Below the pieces are notes generated by a model. That model saw nothing but the letters and a program-made list of their open reading frames with translations, was not told the DNA's origin and did no database searches. A stretch of 64,000 nucleotides of DNA, taken from positions 214,411 through 278,410 of the forward strand of contig CAJTEA010000002.1 of the NCBI GenBank assembly GCA_910575265.1, written 5' to 3'. The number at the start of each line of letters is the position of its first letter. Within the stretch, counting starts at the first letter, position 1. The position numbers were made by a program, and so were the translations under genes. The stretch is from Oscillospiraceae bacterium (GTDB taxonomy: Bacteria > Bacillota > Clostridia > Oscillospirales > Oscillospiraceae). Below are positions 1-7,207 of the stretch, piece after piece.

Positions 1-476
1 ACAAAGACCAGATGCTCCGTCTCCACGATGGTGGGCATGGTCCGCAGCCAGGCCCACTCCTCCGGGAAGGCCGCCCGCAGCTCCCGGCGCAGCCTGGGCA
101 GGTCCTCCACCTGGTCAAAGCCGCCCTCCCGGGCCATCTGGCGCAGGGTGGACTCCGGGTGCCAGCGCAGATAGGAGGCGAAAAAGCGGCGGTCCAGCTC
201 GTCCGTCTCAAAAAACCGGAGCACCAGCCCATCGCAGTTGCCGCAAACGGGGTAGACAGTGTGGGTTTGGGACAGCTCCATAACATGGCGCAGAAGAGCC
301 AGACTGTCCCGTCCCTTTTCCACCATATCGCCCAGCAGAATGAGAATATCATCCGGCGTCAGCCGGATTTTGTCCATCAGCGCCTGGAAAAAGGGGAGGT
401 TGCCGTGAATATCACTGACAGCGATGATCCGCCGCCCTGGCGAAAAAGCAGGGCGAATTACAACAGCCTTATCCAT
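1..476 (-). CDS. Metallophosphoesterase (PPP/YfcE-like), 3' end outside window
   Basis: Partial gene of 158 visible codons. Reading from ATG at 476, an SDIHGN motif, then GDMVEKG, then GNCD follow at the spacing of calcineurin-like metallophosphoesterases; these are the two-metal ligands of the family. The form GNCD instead of GNHD/E also occurs in YfcE-type phosphodiesterases. The ATG is preceded by GAGGAG at good spacing, which fixes the start. It would hydrolyse a phosphoester in the cytosol; the substrate cannot be told. It is divergent from the kinase gene at 658. The C-terminal third of the domain lies outside the window. Confidence 0.85.
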   Translation of the reverse strand, partial: MDKAVVIRPAFSPGRRIIAVSDIHGNLPFFQALMDKIRLTPDDILILLGDMVEKGRDSLALLRHVMELSQTHTVYPVCGNCDGLVLRFFETDELDRRFFASYLRWHPESTLRQMAREGGFDQVEDLPRLRRELRAAFPEEWAWLRTMPTIVETEHLVF

Positions 477-594
477 GGCAATTCCTCCTCACGGCAATAT
501 TTGGGACCGCTTACTCTATCAGCATACCACAAACGGGACGCGAAATTCAAGCCAAAGTGCGGGAAGAATCGGCGTTCCGGCAGCGGCAAAAGGG

Positions 595-623
595 TTGCAT
601 TTCCCGGCGGTATGGTCTATACT
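595..623 (+). promoter_or_regulatory. Sigma-70-type promoter for the gene at 658
   Basis: TTGCAT (595-600), a 17-base spacer and TATACT (618-623), 34 bases before the start codon. It lies in the 181-base divergent spacer between the phosphoesterase and kinase genes. Confidence 0.65.
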
Positions 624-657
624 GTTTTTATTACCAGCATTCAGAGGGGGAGCCGCA

Positions 658-1230
658 ATGGAGCATTTTGAGGCCGGATGCCGCAAACGCCGCAGGCTCA
701 GGAGCAAGCTTGTTATCGTCATCAACGGCAAGGGCGGCGTGGGAAAGGACACCATCTGCGAGCTTACCGGCCAGCTGTTTTATGTCAAAACCATATCCTC
801 CATCACGCCGATTAAGGAGATTGCCGTCCAGTGCGGCTGGAAGGGGGAAAAGGATATCCGGGCCCGCAGATTTCTTGCCGACCTGAAGCAGCTCCTCATT
901 GCCTACAACGACTTTCCCAACCAGTATCTGGTCCGGGAGGTACAGTCGTTTCAAACAGACCCCGGAGCGGACATCCTGTTCGTACACATCCGGGAGGCGG
1001 ACCAGATCCGGGAATTTCTCCGCCTCGCCGGCGGAAAAACCGTGGCCCTGCTCATCCGCTCCAGCCGCCCCGGCCTGTCCGCCGCGGTATACGGCAACTC
1101 CGCCGACGATGATGTGGAGCGGTACGACTATGACTACGTCTTTGACAACGACTGCGGCCAGACCGTCCTGTTTCAGGAGGTCGAGCGTTTTATGACCAAT
1201 CTCCTGCGGAAGGAGCAGCTGCTGGACTGA
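658..1230 (+). CDS. Small P-loop NTPase, deoxynucleotide-monophosphate-kinase-like
   Basis: 190 residues. A Walker A motif, NGKGGVGKDT, sits near residue 24 after a short basic N terminus, followed by an alpha/beta fold typical of nucleoside monophosphate kinases; LFVHIREADQI resembles their distal segment. The likely reaction is ATP-dependent phosphoryl transfer to a nucleotide, but the acceptor is not identifiable. I chose ATG 658 because AGAGGGGGA lies just upstream and the promoter at 595-623 excludes starts further upstream. The gene is monocistronic and ends in front of a strong hairpin. It could equally be an uncharacterised P-loop kinase. Confidence 0.65.
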   Translation: MEHFEAGCRKRRRLRSKLVIVINGKGGVGKDTICELTGQLFYVKTISSITPIKEIAVQCGWKGEKDIRARRFLADLKQLLIAYNDFPNQYLVREVQSFQTDPGADILFVHIREADQIREFLRLAGGKTVALLIRSSRPGLSAAVYGNSADDDVERYDYDYVFDNDCGQTVLFQEVERFMTNLLRKEQLLD

Positions 1231-1241
1231 ACAAACAAACG

Positions 1242-1268
1242 GCCCCCGGCGCGTCTCGCGCCGGGGGC
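1242..1268. terminator. Terminator hairpin shared by convergent genes
   Basis: Perfect 12-bp inverted repeat GCCCCCGGCGCG with loop TCT. On the minus strand it is followed by the T-rich run CCGTTTGTTTGTT, so it probably ends the microcompartment operon as well as the kinase transcript. Confidence 0.75.
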
Positions 1269-1274
1269 GTTGCG

Positions 1275-1922
1275 TTACCTCTGTCCGTAGCTGGTTTTTA
1301 CAAACGCCTGCATAAAGGCGATATTCTCCGGGGAGATGGGCTGGAACTGCCCGCCCATGGAGCGGATGACGCTGTAAATCTGGGCGGTGGCCTCCAGCAC
1401 GGTGGAGTTGCCAAAGGCCTGTTCCAGGTCCTTGCCCAGGCACACCGCGCCGTGGGATTTCAGCAGGCAGGCCATGGCCCTGTCCCCCAGGGCCTTGACA
1501 CACTCGTCCGCCAGTTCCTGGGAGCCGGGCAGGGCGTAGGCTGTGGTGCGCGCTGTGTCGCCCAGCACCTGGGCCGCCTCGTCCAGCAGCAGTGGGATGT
1601 CCTCCCCCATGGCGGAGAAGGCGGTGGAGTAGATGGGGTGGGTGTGAATCACCGCGTTGCACTCCGGACGGGCCCGGTAAATAGCCAGATGCATCTCCGT
1701 CTCAATGGTGGGCTTGCGCTCCCCCTCCACCCGCGTGCCGTCCAGGCGGACCACCACGATGTCGTCCTCCACCAGCGTCCTGTAGGGCATGCCGCTGGGG
1801 CTGAGGTAGACGTACCCCGTCTCCGGGTCCCGGACAGTGACGTTGCCCCAGGTGCCGATGGTTATGCCCTCGCTGAGCATGCGGATACCGGCGTCAATGA
1901 CTTCTCGTTTCCAGTTTTTCAT
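1275..1922 (-). CDS. Class II aldolase/adducin family sugar-phosphate aldolase (no targeting tail)
   Basis: 215 residues, the normal length of FucA/RhaD-type zinc aldolases. Visible: E74 in ETEMH (catalytic acid/base position), H93 and H95 in HTHP, and H157 in SHGA, the three zinc ligands. These enzymes cleave ketose 1-phosphates into DHAP and an aldehyde. This is the last gene of the microcompartment operon. Beside mtnK/mtnA the expected substrate is 5-methylthioribulose-1-phosphate or 5-deoxyribulose-1-phosphate (inference). Unlike the paralogue at 8090-8908 it carries no extension, so it may act in the cytosol or on a different substrate. A fuculose- or rhamnulose-phosphate aldolase role is not excluded. 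Confidence 0.85.
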   Translation of the reverse strand: MKNWKREVIDAGIRMLSEGITIGTWGNVTVRDPETGYVYLSPSGMPYRTLVEDDIVVVRLDGTRVEGERKPTIETEMHLAIYRARPECNAVIHTHPIYSTAFSAMGEDIPLLLDEAAQVLGDTARTTAYALPGSQELADECVKALGDRAMACLLKSHGAVCLGKDLEQAFGNSTVLEATAQIYSVIRSMGGQFQPISPENIAFMQAFVKTSYGQR

Positions 1923-1947
1923 TCACAGACCTCCTGATTTGAAATTT

Positions 1948-1982
1948 GGATCATTCCCGCCCCAAAGGGGCGGGAATGATCC
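1948..1982 (-). promoter_or_regulatory. Perfect 16-bp hairpin inside the operon
   Basis: GGATCATTCCCGCCCC (1948-1963), loop AAA, then its exact complement (1967-1982), between the mutarotase stop and the aldolase ribosome-binding site. No T-run follows in the direction of transcription, so a 3'-end stabilising or processing stem, or a partial attenuator, is more likely than a full terminator. Confidence 0.6.
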
Positions 1983-1995
1983 AGCTGTTCAAACG

Positions 1996-2439
1996 TTACA
2001 GACAGCCCTTCTGGATGATAACGCAGGCATAGGGCGCGGTCTCGGTGGTGGACACCACCGCGTAGGCGTTCTGGGCCGCCGTGTAGAAGGGGAAGCGGTC
2101 CATAAAGTCCACCGCGTCCGCCCCCCGGGGGTCGTATCTGGCTACGATGGCCTTGAACTCGTCCCAGACGGTACACTCCAGATCCTTGTGCCGCTCGGTC
2201 TTGTTCATGATGGTCACCGGTTTTTCCACAAAGTCGTCCAGGGGCATAAGCCGCAAAATGGCGTCCAAAATCTCGGTGGCCCGGTGGCCGTCGCAGCGGA
2301 TGTTGACGTGCCCCTTGGCCGCCGCGATGGAGGCGGCGGCGAAATTGGAGTCGCCGATGACCAGGGTGTCGCCGTGGCCCATCTCGTGCAGAACCTTCAG
2401 CAGCTCAGGACTGATGCAGTTGGGGATTCCTCTCAGCAT
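1996..2439 (-). CDS. fucU: RbsD/FucU family sugar mutarotase
   Basis: 147 residues, the length of FucU. The N-terminal segment contains GHGD (family His-Asp), IGDSNF and RCDG, and the C-terminal part AYAVVSTTE, all typical of the RbsD/FucU fold, which interconverts alpha and beta anomers of free sugars and forms decamers. In this operon the natural substrate would be the free sugar taken up for the pathway (5-deoxyribose, 5-methylthioribose or fucose-like), presenting the anomer its kinase uses. It lies 18 bases after the EutN gene at 2458 in transcription order. Family assignment is secure, substrate is inferred. Confidence 0.85.
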   Translation of the reverse strand: MLRGIPNCISPELLKVLHEMGHGDTLVIGDSNFAAASIAAAKGHVNIRCDGHRATEILDAILRLMPLDDFVEKPVTIMNKTERHKDLECTVWDEFKAIVARYDPRGADAVDFMDRFPFYTAAQNAYAVVSTTETAPYACVIIQKGCL

Positions 2440-2457
2440 AAGTCGTTCCCTTCTTCC

Positions 2458-2766
2458 TTAGTAGTATTCGCCGTGGCGGGTGACGGTCTTTTGTCCATGG
2501 CAGGTAAAGCTGTCGATGATGGCGCAGCAGATCCGGTCGGTCATGACGTTGTTGTCCCCGTGGAGCATGTTGCCCGCGCCGCCGTCGGTGTCCACCACCA
2601 CGATGTCCCCCACTCCGGCGCACACGCAGTCGGTGGCGATCTCCCGCTCCCCCTCCGGCTCCATGGTCATGGGGTTGAGATACTCCACCAGCAGCAGCTT
2701 GTAGGGTGGAAGGGCATCATCCTTTACAGTGGACACCAGATTGCCCACCACTCTTCCAATTCGCAT
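2458..2766 (-). CDS. eutN: EutN/CcmL-type BMC vertex protein (pentamer), copy 1
   Basis: 102 residues starting MRIGRVVGNLVST, the EutN/CcmL signature; GVGDIVVVDTDGGA matches the conserved central loop. Such proteins form pentamers that cap the vertices of microcompartment shells. This copy is longer than the 88-residue neighbour, with an extended loop around residues 60-75. Three different EutN-family genes occur in the operon, enough for mixed or specialised vertices. It sits between the mutarotase and the second EutN copy. Confidence 0.92.
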   Translation of the reverse strand: MRIGRVVGNLVSTVKDDALPPYKLLLVEYLNPMTMEPEGEREIATDCVCAGVGDIVVVDTDGGAGNMLHGDNNVMTDRICCAIIDSFTCHGQKTVTRHGEYY

Positions 2767-2778
2767 TCCCCTACCCCC

Positions 2779-3045
2779 CTACAGCTCTTCGTTGTACCTG
2801 TCGATAAAGCCCACCACCGCCATGTCATAAGGGCCCTGATTGTCCCGGAAAATCCGGGAGGCCTCCTTCTTGGGGATGAGGAACACAAAGTCCCCCGGCC
2901 CGGCCTGGCGGGTGTGGTCGGCGGCGACCACAGTCTCGGCGTCCTTCCCGTTGACGATAAGCTTCACCGTCAGCAGGGGCACCCCCTCCATAGAGGGGTC
3001 CTTCACCGTGGCCACCACTGTACCGGTGATTCGACCGGTAATCAT
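2779..3045 (-). CDS. eutN: EutN/CcmL-type BMC vertex protein (pentamer), copy 2
   Basis: 88 residues, the compact form of the family: [17 protein letters not shown] at the N terminus, GPGDFVFLIPKKEASRI in the core. Its start codon overlaps the stop of the BMC-H gene by one base (TAATG), so the two are translationally coupled. Role: pentameric vertex cap of the shell. Confidence 0.92.
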   Translation of the reverse strand: MITGRITGTVVATVKDPSMEGVPLLTVKLIVNGKDAETVVAADHTRQAGPGDFVFLIPKKEASRIFRDNQGPYDMAVVGFIDRYNEEL

Positions 3046-3329
3046 TACTCCGCCTTGTCCAGGGAGGGCAGGATGTACTCCACGTCGGAGTGGGGCCGGG
3101 GGATCACATGGGCTCCAAAGAGCTCGCCCACCCGCTTGGCGGCGGCGGCTCCGGCGTCCACGGCGGCCTTAACCGCGCCCACATCGCCCCGCACCATAAC
3201 GGTGACCAGGCCGCTGCCGATCTGGACCTTTCCGATGAGGGATACGTTAGCCGCCTTGACCATGGAGTCCGCCGCCTCGATGGCGCCGATCAGGCCTCTG
3301 GTTTCGATCATTCCAAGAGCTTCTTTCAT
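3045..3329 (-). CDS. BMC-H shell hexamer protein
   Basis: 94 residues with one BMC domain: [34 protein letters not shown] and [10 protein letters not shown] are classic PduA/EutM-family segments. Hexamers tile the shell facets, and the loop around GSGL lines the central pore through which small polar metabolites pass. It is the only single-domain BMC protein in the window, so the facets appear to be built from one hexamer type plus the trimer at 3403-3951. Translationally coupled to the following EutN gene. Confidence 0.96.
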   Translation of the reverse strand: MKEALGMIETRGLIGAIEAADSMVKAANVSLIGKVQIGSGLVTVMVRGDVGAVKAAVDAGAAAAKRVGELFGAHVIPRPHSDVEYILPSLDKAE

Positions 3330-3402
3330 GTTGATAACCTCCGTTTATAATTTGAATGGAATATTACTTATTGTTTTCCGCCAGCGGCGGTGGGTTCACA
3401 AA

Positions 3403-3951
3403 TTACTGCATACTCCGCAGCAAATCGGGGTGGGGCGCGGGGATGACCACGCTCTTCCCCATCAGGCCCTGGGTTTCCTCCAAAGCCTCAGCCGCCTCCA
3501 CGGCGGCGGTGACCGCCGCCACCTCGCCGGTGAGCAGGACGAAGGACTTTCCGCCCAGTCCCCGGCCCAGCCGCACCTCCAGCAGGCGGATGTCCGCCGC
3601 TTTGGCGGCGGCGTCGGCGGCGTGGATGGCTGCGCACAGGGAGTAGGTCTCCATCACGCCCACCGACTTCAGGTGTTCGGTATCCGTACAGGCCATAATG
3701 GCCGGGGCCACGCTTTTTTCGATGTTGGCGATGACCAGCGAGTCCACCAGAACGCCGGAGGCCGCCTCCCGGCCCGCCTCCACAGCGGCTCGGACCGCCG
3801 CCACCTCGCCGGACACCACAGTGTAGTGCTTTCCGGCGCAGACGCAGCCGGAGGAGACCAGCGTTACCTCCGCCGCCTTGAGCATCGTGTCGCACACCAG
3901 AAATCCGGTGGGGATGCTCATGACCTCGTTCATACCCAGCGCGTCCATCAT
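3403..3951 (-). CDS. pduT: BMC-T shell trimer, PduT-like with Fe-S cysteine
   Basis: 182 residues, two BMC domains in tandem, like PduT (184). ALGMNEVMSIPTGF opens domain 1, SVGVMETYSLCAAIHAAD opens domain 2, and VVIPAPH closes it. C38 in CVCAGK aligns with the PduT cysteine (CPGK) that holds a 4Fe-4S cluster on the trimer axis, so this subunit probably relays electrons across the shell. Its start overlaps the PduS-like stop by four bases (ATGA), coupling the two electron-transfer partners. The 73-base gap to the BMC-H gene holds nothing recognisable beyond its ribosome-binding site. Confidence 0.93.
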   Translation of the reverse strand: MMDALGMNEVMSIPTGFLVCDTMLKAAEVTLVSSGCVCAGKHYTVVSGEVAAVRAAVEAGREAASGVLVDSLVIANIEKSVAPAIMACTDTEHLKSVGVMETYSLCAAIHAADAAAKAADIRLLEVRLGRGLGGKSFVLLTGEVAAVTAAVEAAEALEETQGLMGKSVVIPAPHPDLLRSMQ

Positions 3952-5252
3952 GTCACCGTCCTTATCTCAATCCATTCCCCGGTCACCTGGGTGACAGTCC
4001 CGGAAATGGAGGCGTGTATTCTGGCCCCCAGGCCCTCCGGCTCGGCGATGAGCTGGCCCTTCTGGACTGCCATACCGGCTGCCACCACCGGCTTGTCAGG
4101 CCCTCCAACATGCATTTTCAGGGGGGTGCGCACCGCCTGGACCTCCACCGTACCGGCGAAGGGGGCGTCGGCGTCGTATTTTTCCAAATCCAGCCGGCTG
4201 AGCAGCCGTGCCGTGGGCAGGCGCTTGGTGTCAAAGCCCTGGGGCTGGTACTTGACCTCCTTGACGGGCTTAACTCCCTCTTTCCGCATCCGGTCCTTGT
4301 AGGCCTGCATCATTTTGGAGGGGTGCAGGCCGAAGTTACAGGCGTAGTAGGTGCAGATGCCGCAGTCGCAGCAGGACCAGACGCCGTTGGTGTCCCCGCC
4401 GATGAGGCCGCAGTTCCCCGCGGCCAGGGCCCGCATGACCTTGTGGGGTTGTACGTTCAGCCCCATGGCATTCCGGGGGCACATCTGGGTACACATGGAG
4501 CACTGGCAGCACACCGCCCGGGCCATCCGGGCTTCTCTTTGGAGATCGCCGTCCTTCTGGCTCAGAATGGCCGCGTCCCGGGGGAAGGCCAGCAGGCCGC
4601 CGGTGGTCTTGGTGACGACTTCCCCCTCCAGGGATTCCACCACCCGGCCCATGAGGGGCCCGCCAATGATGTACACGCAGTCGCCCACAGGGCCGCCCGC
4701 CAGGTCGGGTAAGAGGCTGAGAGGGGTGCCGATAGGAGCGGAAACCGTCATGGGATTTTGCGCCGCGCCGCCGATGGTAAGCACCTTGTCGGTGACGGGC
4801 CGGCCCTGGAGGGCCTCGTACACCTGATACACAGTGGCGGCGTTGGACACCACGCACCCCACGTCCAGAGGCAGGCCCCCGGTGGGCACCACCCGACCGG
4901 TGACGCAGTGGATCAGGTTCTGCTCGTCTCCCGCCGGGTAGACCGAGGGGGAGAGATACAGCTCAATGGCCTTGCCCTCCACCGCCCGGCGCAGGGCGTC
5001 CACCATGCCGGCGTTGTGCTCCTTCACGGCGATTACCGCCCGCTCCGCCCCCAGGTGGGCCTTGACACGCAGAGCAGCCGCCGCGATCTCCGGGGCGAAG
5101 GTCTCCACGATGTACCGGTCGGTGCGCAGCAGGGGCTCGCACTCAATGGCGTTGACAATAAAGACTTCGGCCTTTGCCTTGTACTTCACATGGGTGGGAA
5201 AGCCCGCGCCGCCAGCCCCCACCACGCCGGCTTGAAAAATCATGTCCAGCAT
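3948..5252 (-). CDS. pduS: PduS-like flavin/Fe-S oxidoreductase (RnfC family)
   Basis: 434 residues. GAGGAGFPTHVK at residues 12-23 is the nucleotide/flavin-binding signature of RnfC/NuoF-like proteins; two ferredoxin-type cysteine groups follow, CCQCSMCTQMC (248-258) and CCDCGICTYYAC (294-305); the C-terminal 60 residues look like the barrel-sandwich/SLBB end of PduS. In Pdu systems PduS oxidises NADH or reduces cobalamin and docks on PduT. No cobalamin enzyme is encoded here, so NAD+ regeneration inside the shell is the better reading. No alcohol dehydrogenase is present to do that job otherwise. Three bases separate it from the aldehyde dehydrogenase gene. Confidence 0.92.
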   Translation of the reverse strand: MLDMIFQAGVVGAGGAGFPTHVKYKAKAEVFIVNAIECEPLLRTDRYIVETFAPEIAAAALRVKAHLGAERAVIAVKEHNAGMVDALRRAVEGKAIELYLSPSVYPAGDEQNLIHCVTGRVVPTGGLPLDVGCVVSNAATVYQVYEALQGRPVTDKVLTIGGAAQNPMTVSAPIGTPLSLLPDLAGGPVGDCVYIIGGPLMGRVVESLEGEVVTKTTGGLLAFPRDAAILSQKDGDLQREARMARAVCCQCSMCTQMCPRNAMGLNVQPHKVMRALAAGNCGLIGGDTNGVWSCCDCGICTYYACNFGLHPSKMMQAYKDRMRKEGVKPVKEVKYQPQGFDTKRLPTARLLSRLDLEKYDADAPFAGTVEVQAVRTPLKMHVGGPDKPVVAAGMAVQKGQLIAEPEGLGARIHASISGTVTQVTGEWIEIRTVT

Positions 5253-5255
5253 AGG

Positions 5256-6722
5256 CTAAATGATCCGGAAGTCGTCGTGGAGGACGCACCGCCTTGCCCG
5301 GGTGAAGGTCCGGGCGGAGGTCAGCCCCTCACCGGTGGGGGTGGCGATGGTGAGGGTGGCGTGGCCCTCGGCCTCCATTCCCAACCCGGAGTAGGAGGGG
5401 GCGTTCTTCACAAAGATGGTGGTGTTCAGGGCCTTGGCCGCCCGGCTCATGTTCCGCACGTTGGTGGAGTGCATGATGGCCGAGTGCCAGCAGCCGTTCT
5501 CCGCCCGTACCGCCTCCCGGATGGCCTCGTCCACGTCGGACACCCGGACGCAGGCCAGCACCGGCATGAGCATTTCTGTCACGACAAAGGGGTGATGACC
5601 GTCCACCTCGCAGATGATGAGCCGGGGCTTGCCGGTGTAGGAGATGCCGCACTGGTCCAGAATATAGGAGGCGTCCCGGCCCACAAACTTCCGGCTGGGG
5701 GTGTATTTGCCGTTATTCTCCACCAGAACGGCGCGCAGCACCTTGTCGATGTCCCCCCCGCGAATCTGGAACGCCCCGTTGCGCTCCAGCTCGGACAGAA
5801 AGCGGTCAAAAACGGTGCTGACACAGAACACCTCTTTCTCCGCCACACACAGGATGTTGTTCTCATAGGACGCCCCGTCCACCGTGCGCTTGCCCGCCTT
5901 GTCCAGCTCGGCGGTCTCATCCACAATCACCGGGGGATTGCCCGGTCCGGCGCAGACCGCCTTCTTGCCGCTGTTCATAGCCACCTTTACAATGGCCTCG
6001 CCCCCGGTAACGGACAGCAGCCGCACCTTGGGGTGCTTCATCACCGCCTGGGAGTTCTCCAGACTGGGCTCCGCCGGGGTGGTAATGATGCCGGAGGGCG
6101 CTCCATGGGCCACAAGGGCCTCATGGAGGACCCGGATGGCCTCCTGAGAGGACCGCTTCGCCGCCGGGTGGGGGCTGAACACCACCGTGTTTCCGGCGGA
6201 GATCATGCTGATGGCGTTGTTAATCACCGTAGCCGTGGGATTGGTGGAGGGGATCACCGAGGCGATCACCCCAAAGGGGGCGTGTTCCACCAGGGTAAAG
6301 CCGCCGTCGCCGGTATAGGCCTCGGTGGGGATGTCCTCCGGGCCGGGGGTCTTGTCGGCGGCCAGAAGATTCTTGACCACCTTGTCCTCCACATGGCCGT
6401 AGCCCGTCTCCTCATGGGCCATTTCCGCCAGATGCCGGGCGTTGTCCCGGGCGGCCTGACGCATAGCCTCCACCAGCTCCCGCCGCTTTTCCAGGGAAAG
6501 CTGGGTGAACCGCTGGAAGGCCGTCCAGGCCGCTTCCACCGCCGCGTTGGCGTCCTGATACATCCAGCCCCCCACGTTAACCGGGGCCTGGGCGGACGCC
6601 GCCGGACGCAGCACCGCCTGGGGCGCCGCCGGGACGCTCTGGACCGGGGCGGGGGAGGTCCCGCCGCCCATCTGGGCGATGGTCAGGCGTACAATCTCCT
6701 CCACCTGTTCTTTGGAGAGCAT
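5256..6722 (-). CDS. pduP: PduP-like CoA-acylating aldehyde dehydrogenase with encapsulation peptide
   Basis: 488 residues. Residues 1-18 (LSKEQVEEIVRLTIAQM) form an amphipathic helix of encapsulation-peptide type, joined by a Pro/Ala-rich linker to the catalytic domain. C292 in NNILCVAEKEV is the catalytic thiol of the PduP/EutE group; HAPFGVIASVIPSTNPT and SVTGGEAIV are cofactor-site segments. Reaction: aldehyde + CoA + NAD+ to acyl-CoA + NADH, the signature step of aldehyde-handling microcompartments. Expected aldehyde here is acetaldehyde or 2-methylthioacetaldehyde from the aldolase (inference). Its start codon overlaps the stop of the preceding EutN gene. Confidence 0.95.
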   Translation of the reverse strand: MLSKEQVEEIVRLTIAQMGGGTSPAPVQSVPAAPQAVLRPAASAQAPVNVGGWMYQDANAAVEAAWTAFQRFTQLSLEKRRELVEAMRQAARDNARHLAEMAHEETGYGHVEDKVVKNLLAADKTPGPEDIPTEAYTGDGGFTLVEHAPFGVIASVIPSTNPTATVINNAISMISAGNTVVFSPHPAAKRSSQEAIRVLHEALVAHGAPSGIITTPAEPSLENSQAVMKHPKVRLLSVTGGEAIVKVAMNSGKKAVCAGPGNPPVIVDETAELDKAGKRTVDGASYENNILCVAEKEVFCVSTVFDRFLSELERNGAFQIRGGDIDKVLRAVLVENNGKYTPSRKFVGRDASYILDQCGISYTGKPRLIICEVDGHHPFVVTEMLMPVLACVRVSDVDEAIREAVRAENGCWHSAIMHSTNVRNMSRAAKALNTTIFVKNAPSYSGLGMEAEGHATLTIATPTGEGLTSARTFTRARRCVLHDDFRII

Positions 6723-7033
6723 TACCGCTCACCTCCTTCTTGGTGCTTGTCAAAGACCCGCTTGTGGTCGATGTCGATGTAGTCAATGATGGCCGTGATG
6801 GTGCAGTCCGCCGGCTTGTCCTTGGTGGTCTCGGTCATCCGGGAGGAGGACCCGGCGCACAGCATAACCACCTCGCCCTCCCCCGCCCCCACCGCGTCGA
6901 TGGCGATGATGGGGGAGCCCTTCTCCTCCATGGTGTCCAGGTCGATGTTCCGGACCACCAGCAGCTTCAGGCCGGTCAGCCGGTCGGACTTGGAGGTGCT
7001 CACCACTGAGCCGATTACTCTTGCAATTTGCAT
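6722..7033 (-). CDS. eutN: EutN/CcmL-type BMC vertex protein (pentamer), copy 3
   Basis: 103 residues beginning MQIARVIGSVVSTSKSD, with GAGEGEVVMLCAGSSSRM in the core, typical of the family. Start chosen at 7033 because AAGGAAGG lies just upstream and an upstream in-frame start would add 28 residues encoded by the repeat element at 7051-7202. It is the first gene after that repeat and is coupled to the aldehyde dehydrogenase gene by overlapping stop and start. Confidence 0.92.
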   Translation of the reverse strand: MQIARVIGSVVSTSKSDRLTGLKLLVVRNIDLDTMEEKGSPIIAIDAVGAGEGEVVMLCAGSSSRMTETTKDKPADCTITAIIDYIDIDHKRVFDKHQEGGER

Positions 7034-7050
7034 AGCTTCACCTTCCTTAT

Positions 7051-7202
7051 CTTCCTTTCTTTTGAAAAAGAAAGGAAGCGAAAGAAAACTTTCCGGAAAA
7101 ACCATGTTTTTCCTCACGCTTCTGACAGACAGTTGGAAGCAAAACGAAGTTTTGCGCCGAAGTTTCTTTTTGGTTCCTTTTTCTTTTCAAAGAAAAAGGA
7201 AC
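7051..7202. repeat. MITE-like palindromic element within the BMC operon
   Basis: About 152 bases with imperfect terminal inverted repeats of roughly 45 bases: the left end (7051-7096) and the reverse complement of the right end share the order CCTTT, AAAAGAAA, GGAA, AGAAACTT, CGG. Each end is itself a hairpin (7051-7063/7066-7078 and 7173-7186/7189-7202, perfect arms). Inside are two more palindromes, GGAAAAAC CAT GTTTTTCC and GCAAAAC GAA GTTTTGC. Far richer in A/T than the genes on either side and with no coding potential. It separates the pduL-like and EutN genes and could act as a partial terminator or RNA-processing site. Confidence 0.7.
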
Positions 7203-7207
7203 ACAGC

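Noticed and set aside
424..657. Long N-terminal extension of the kinase gene from 424
   Set aside because: It would overlap the divergent phosphoesterase start and the promoter at 595-623; the ribosome-binding site is before 658.
1837..4302. Plus-strand open frame of 821 codons across the shell genes
   Set aside because: Antisense to seven well-supported minus-strand genes; low-complexity Gly/His/Val-rich translation typical of GC-rich shadows.
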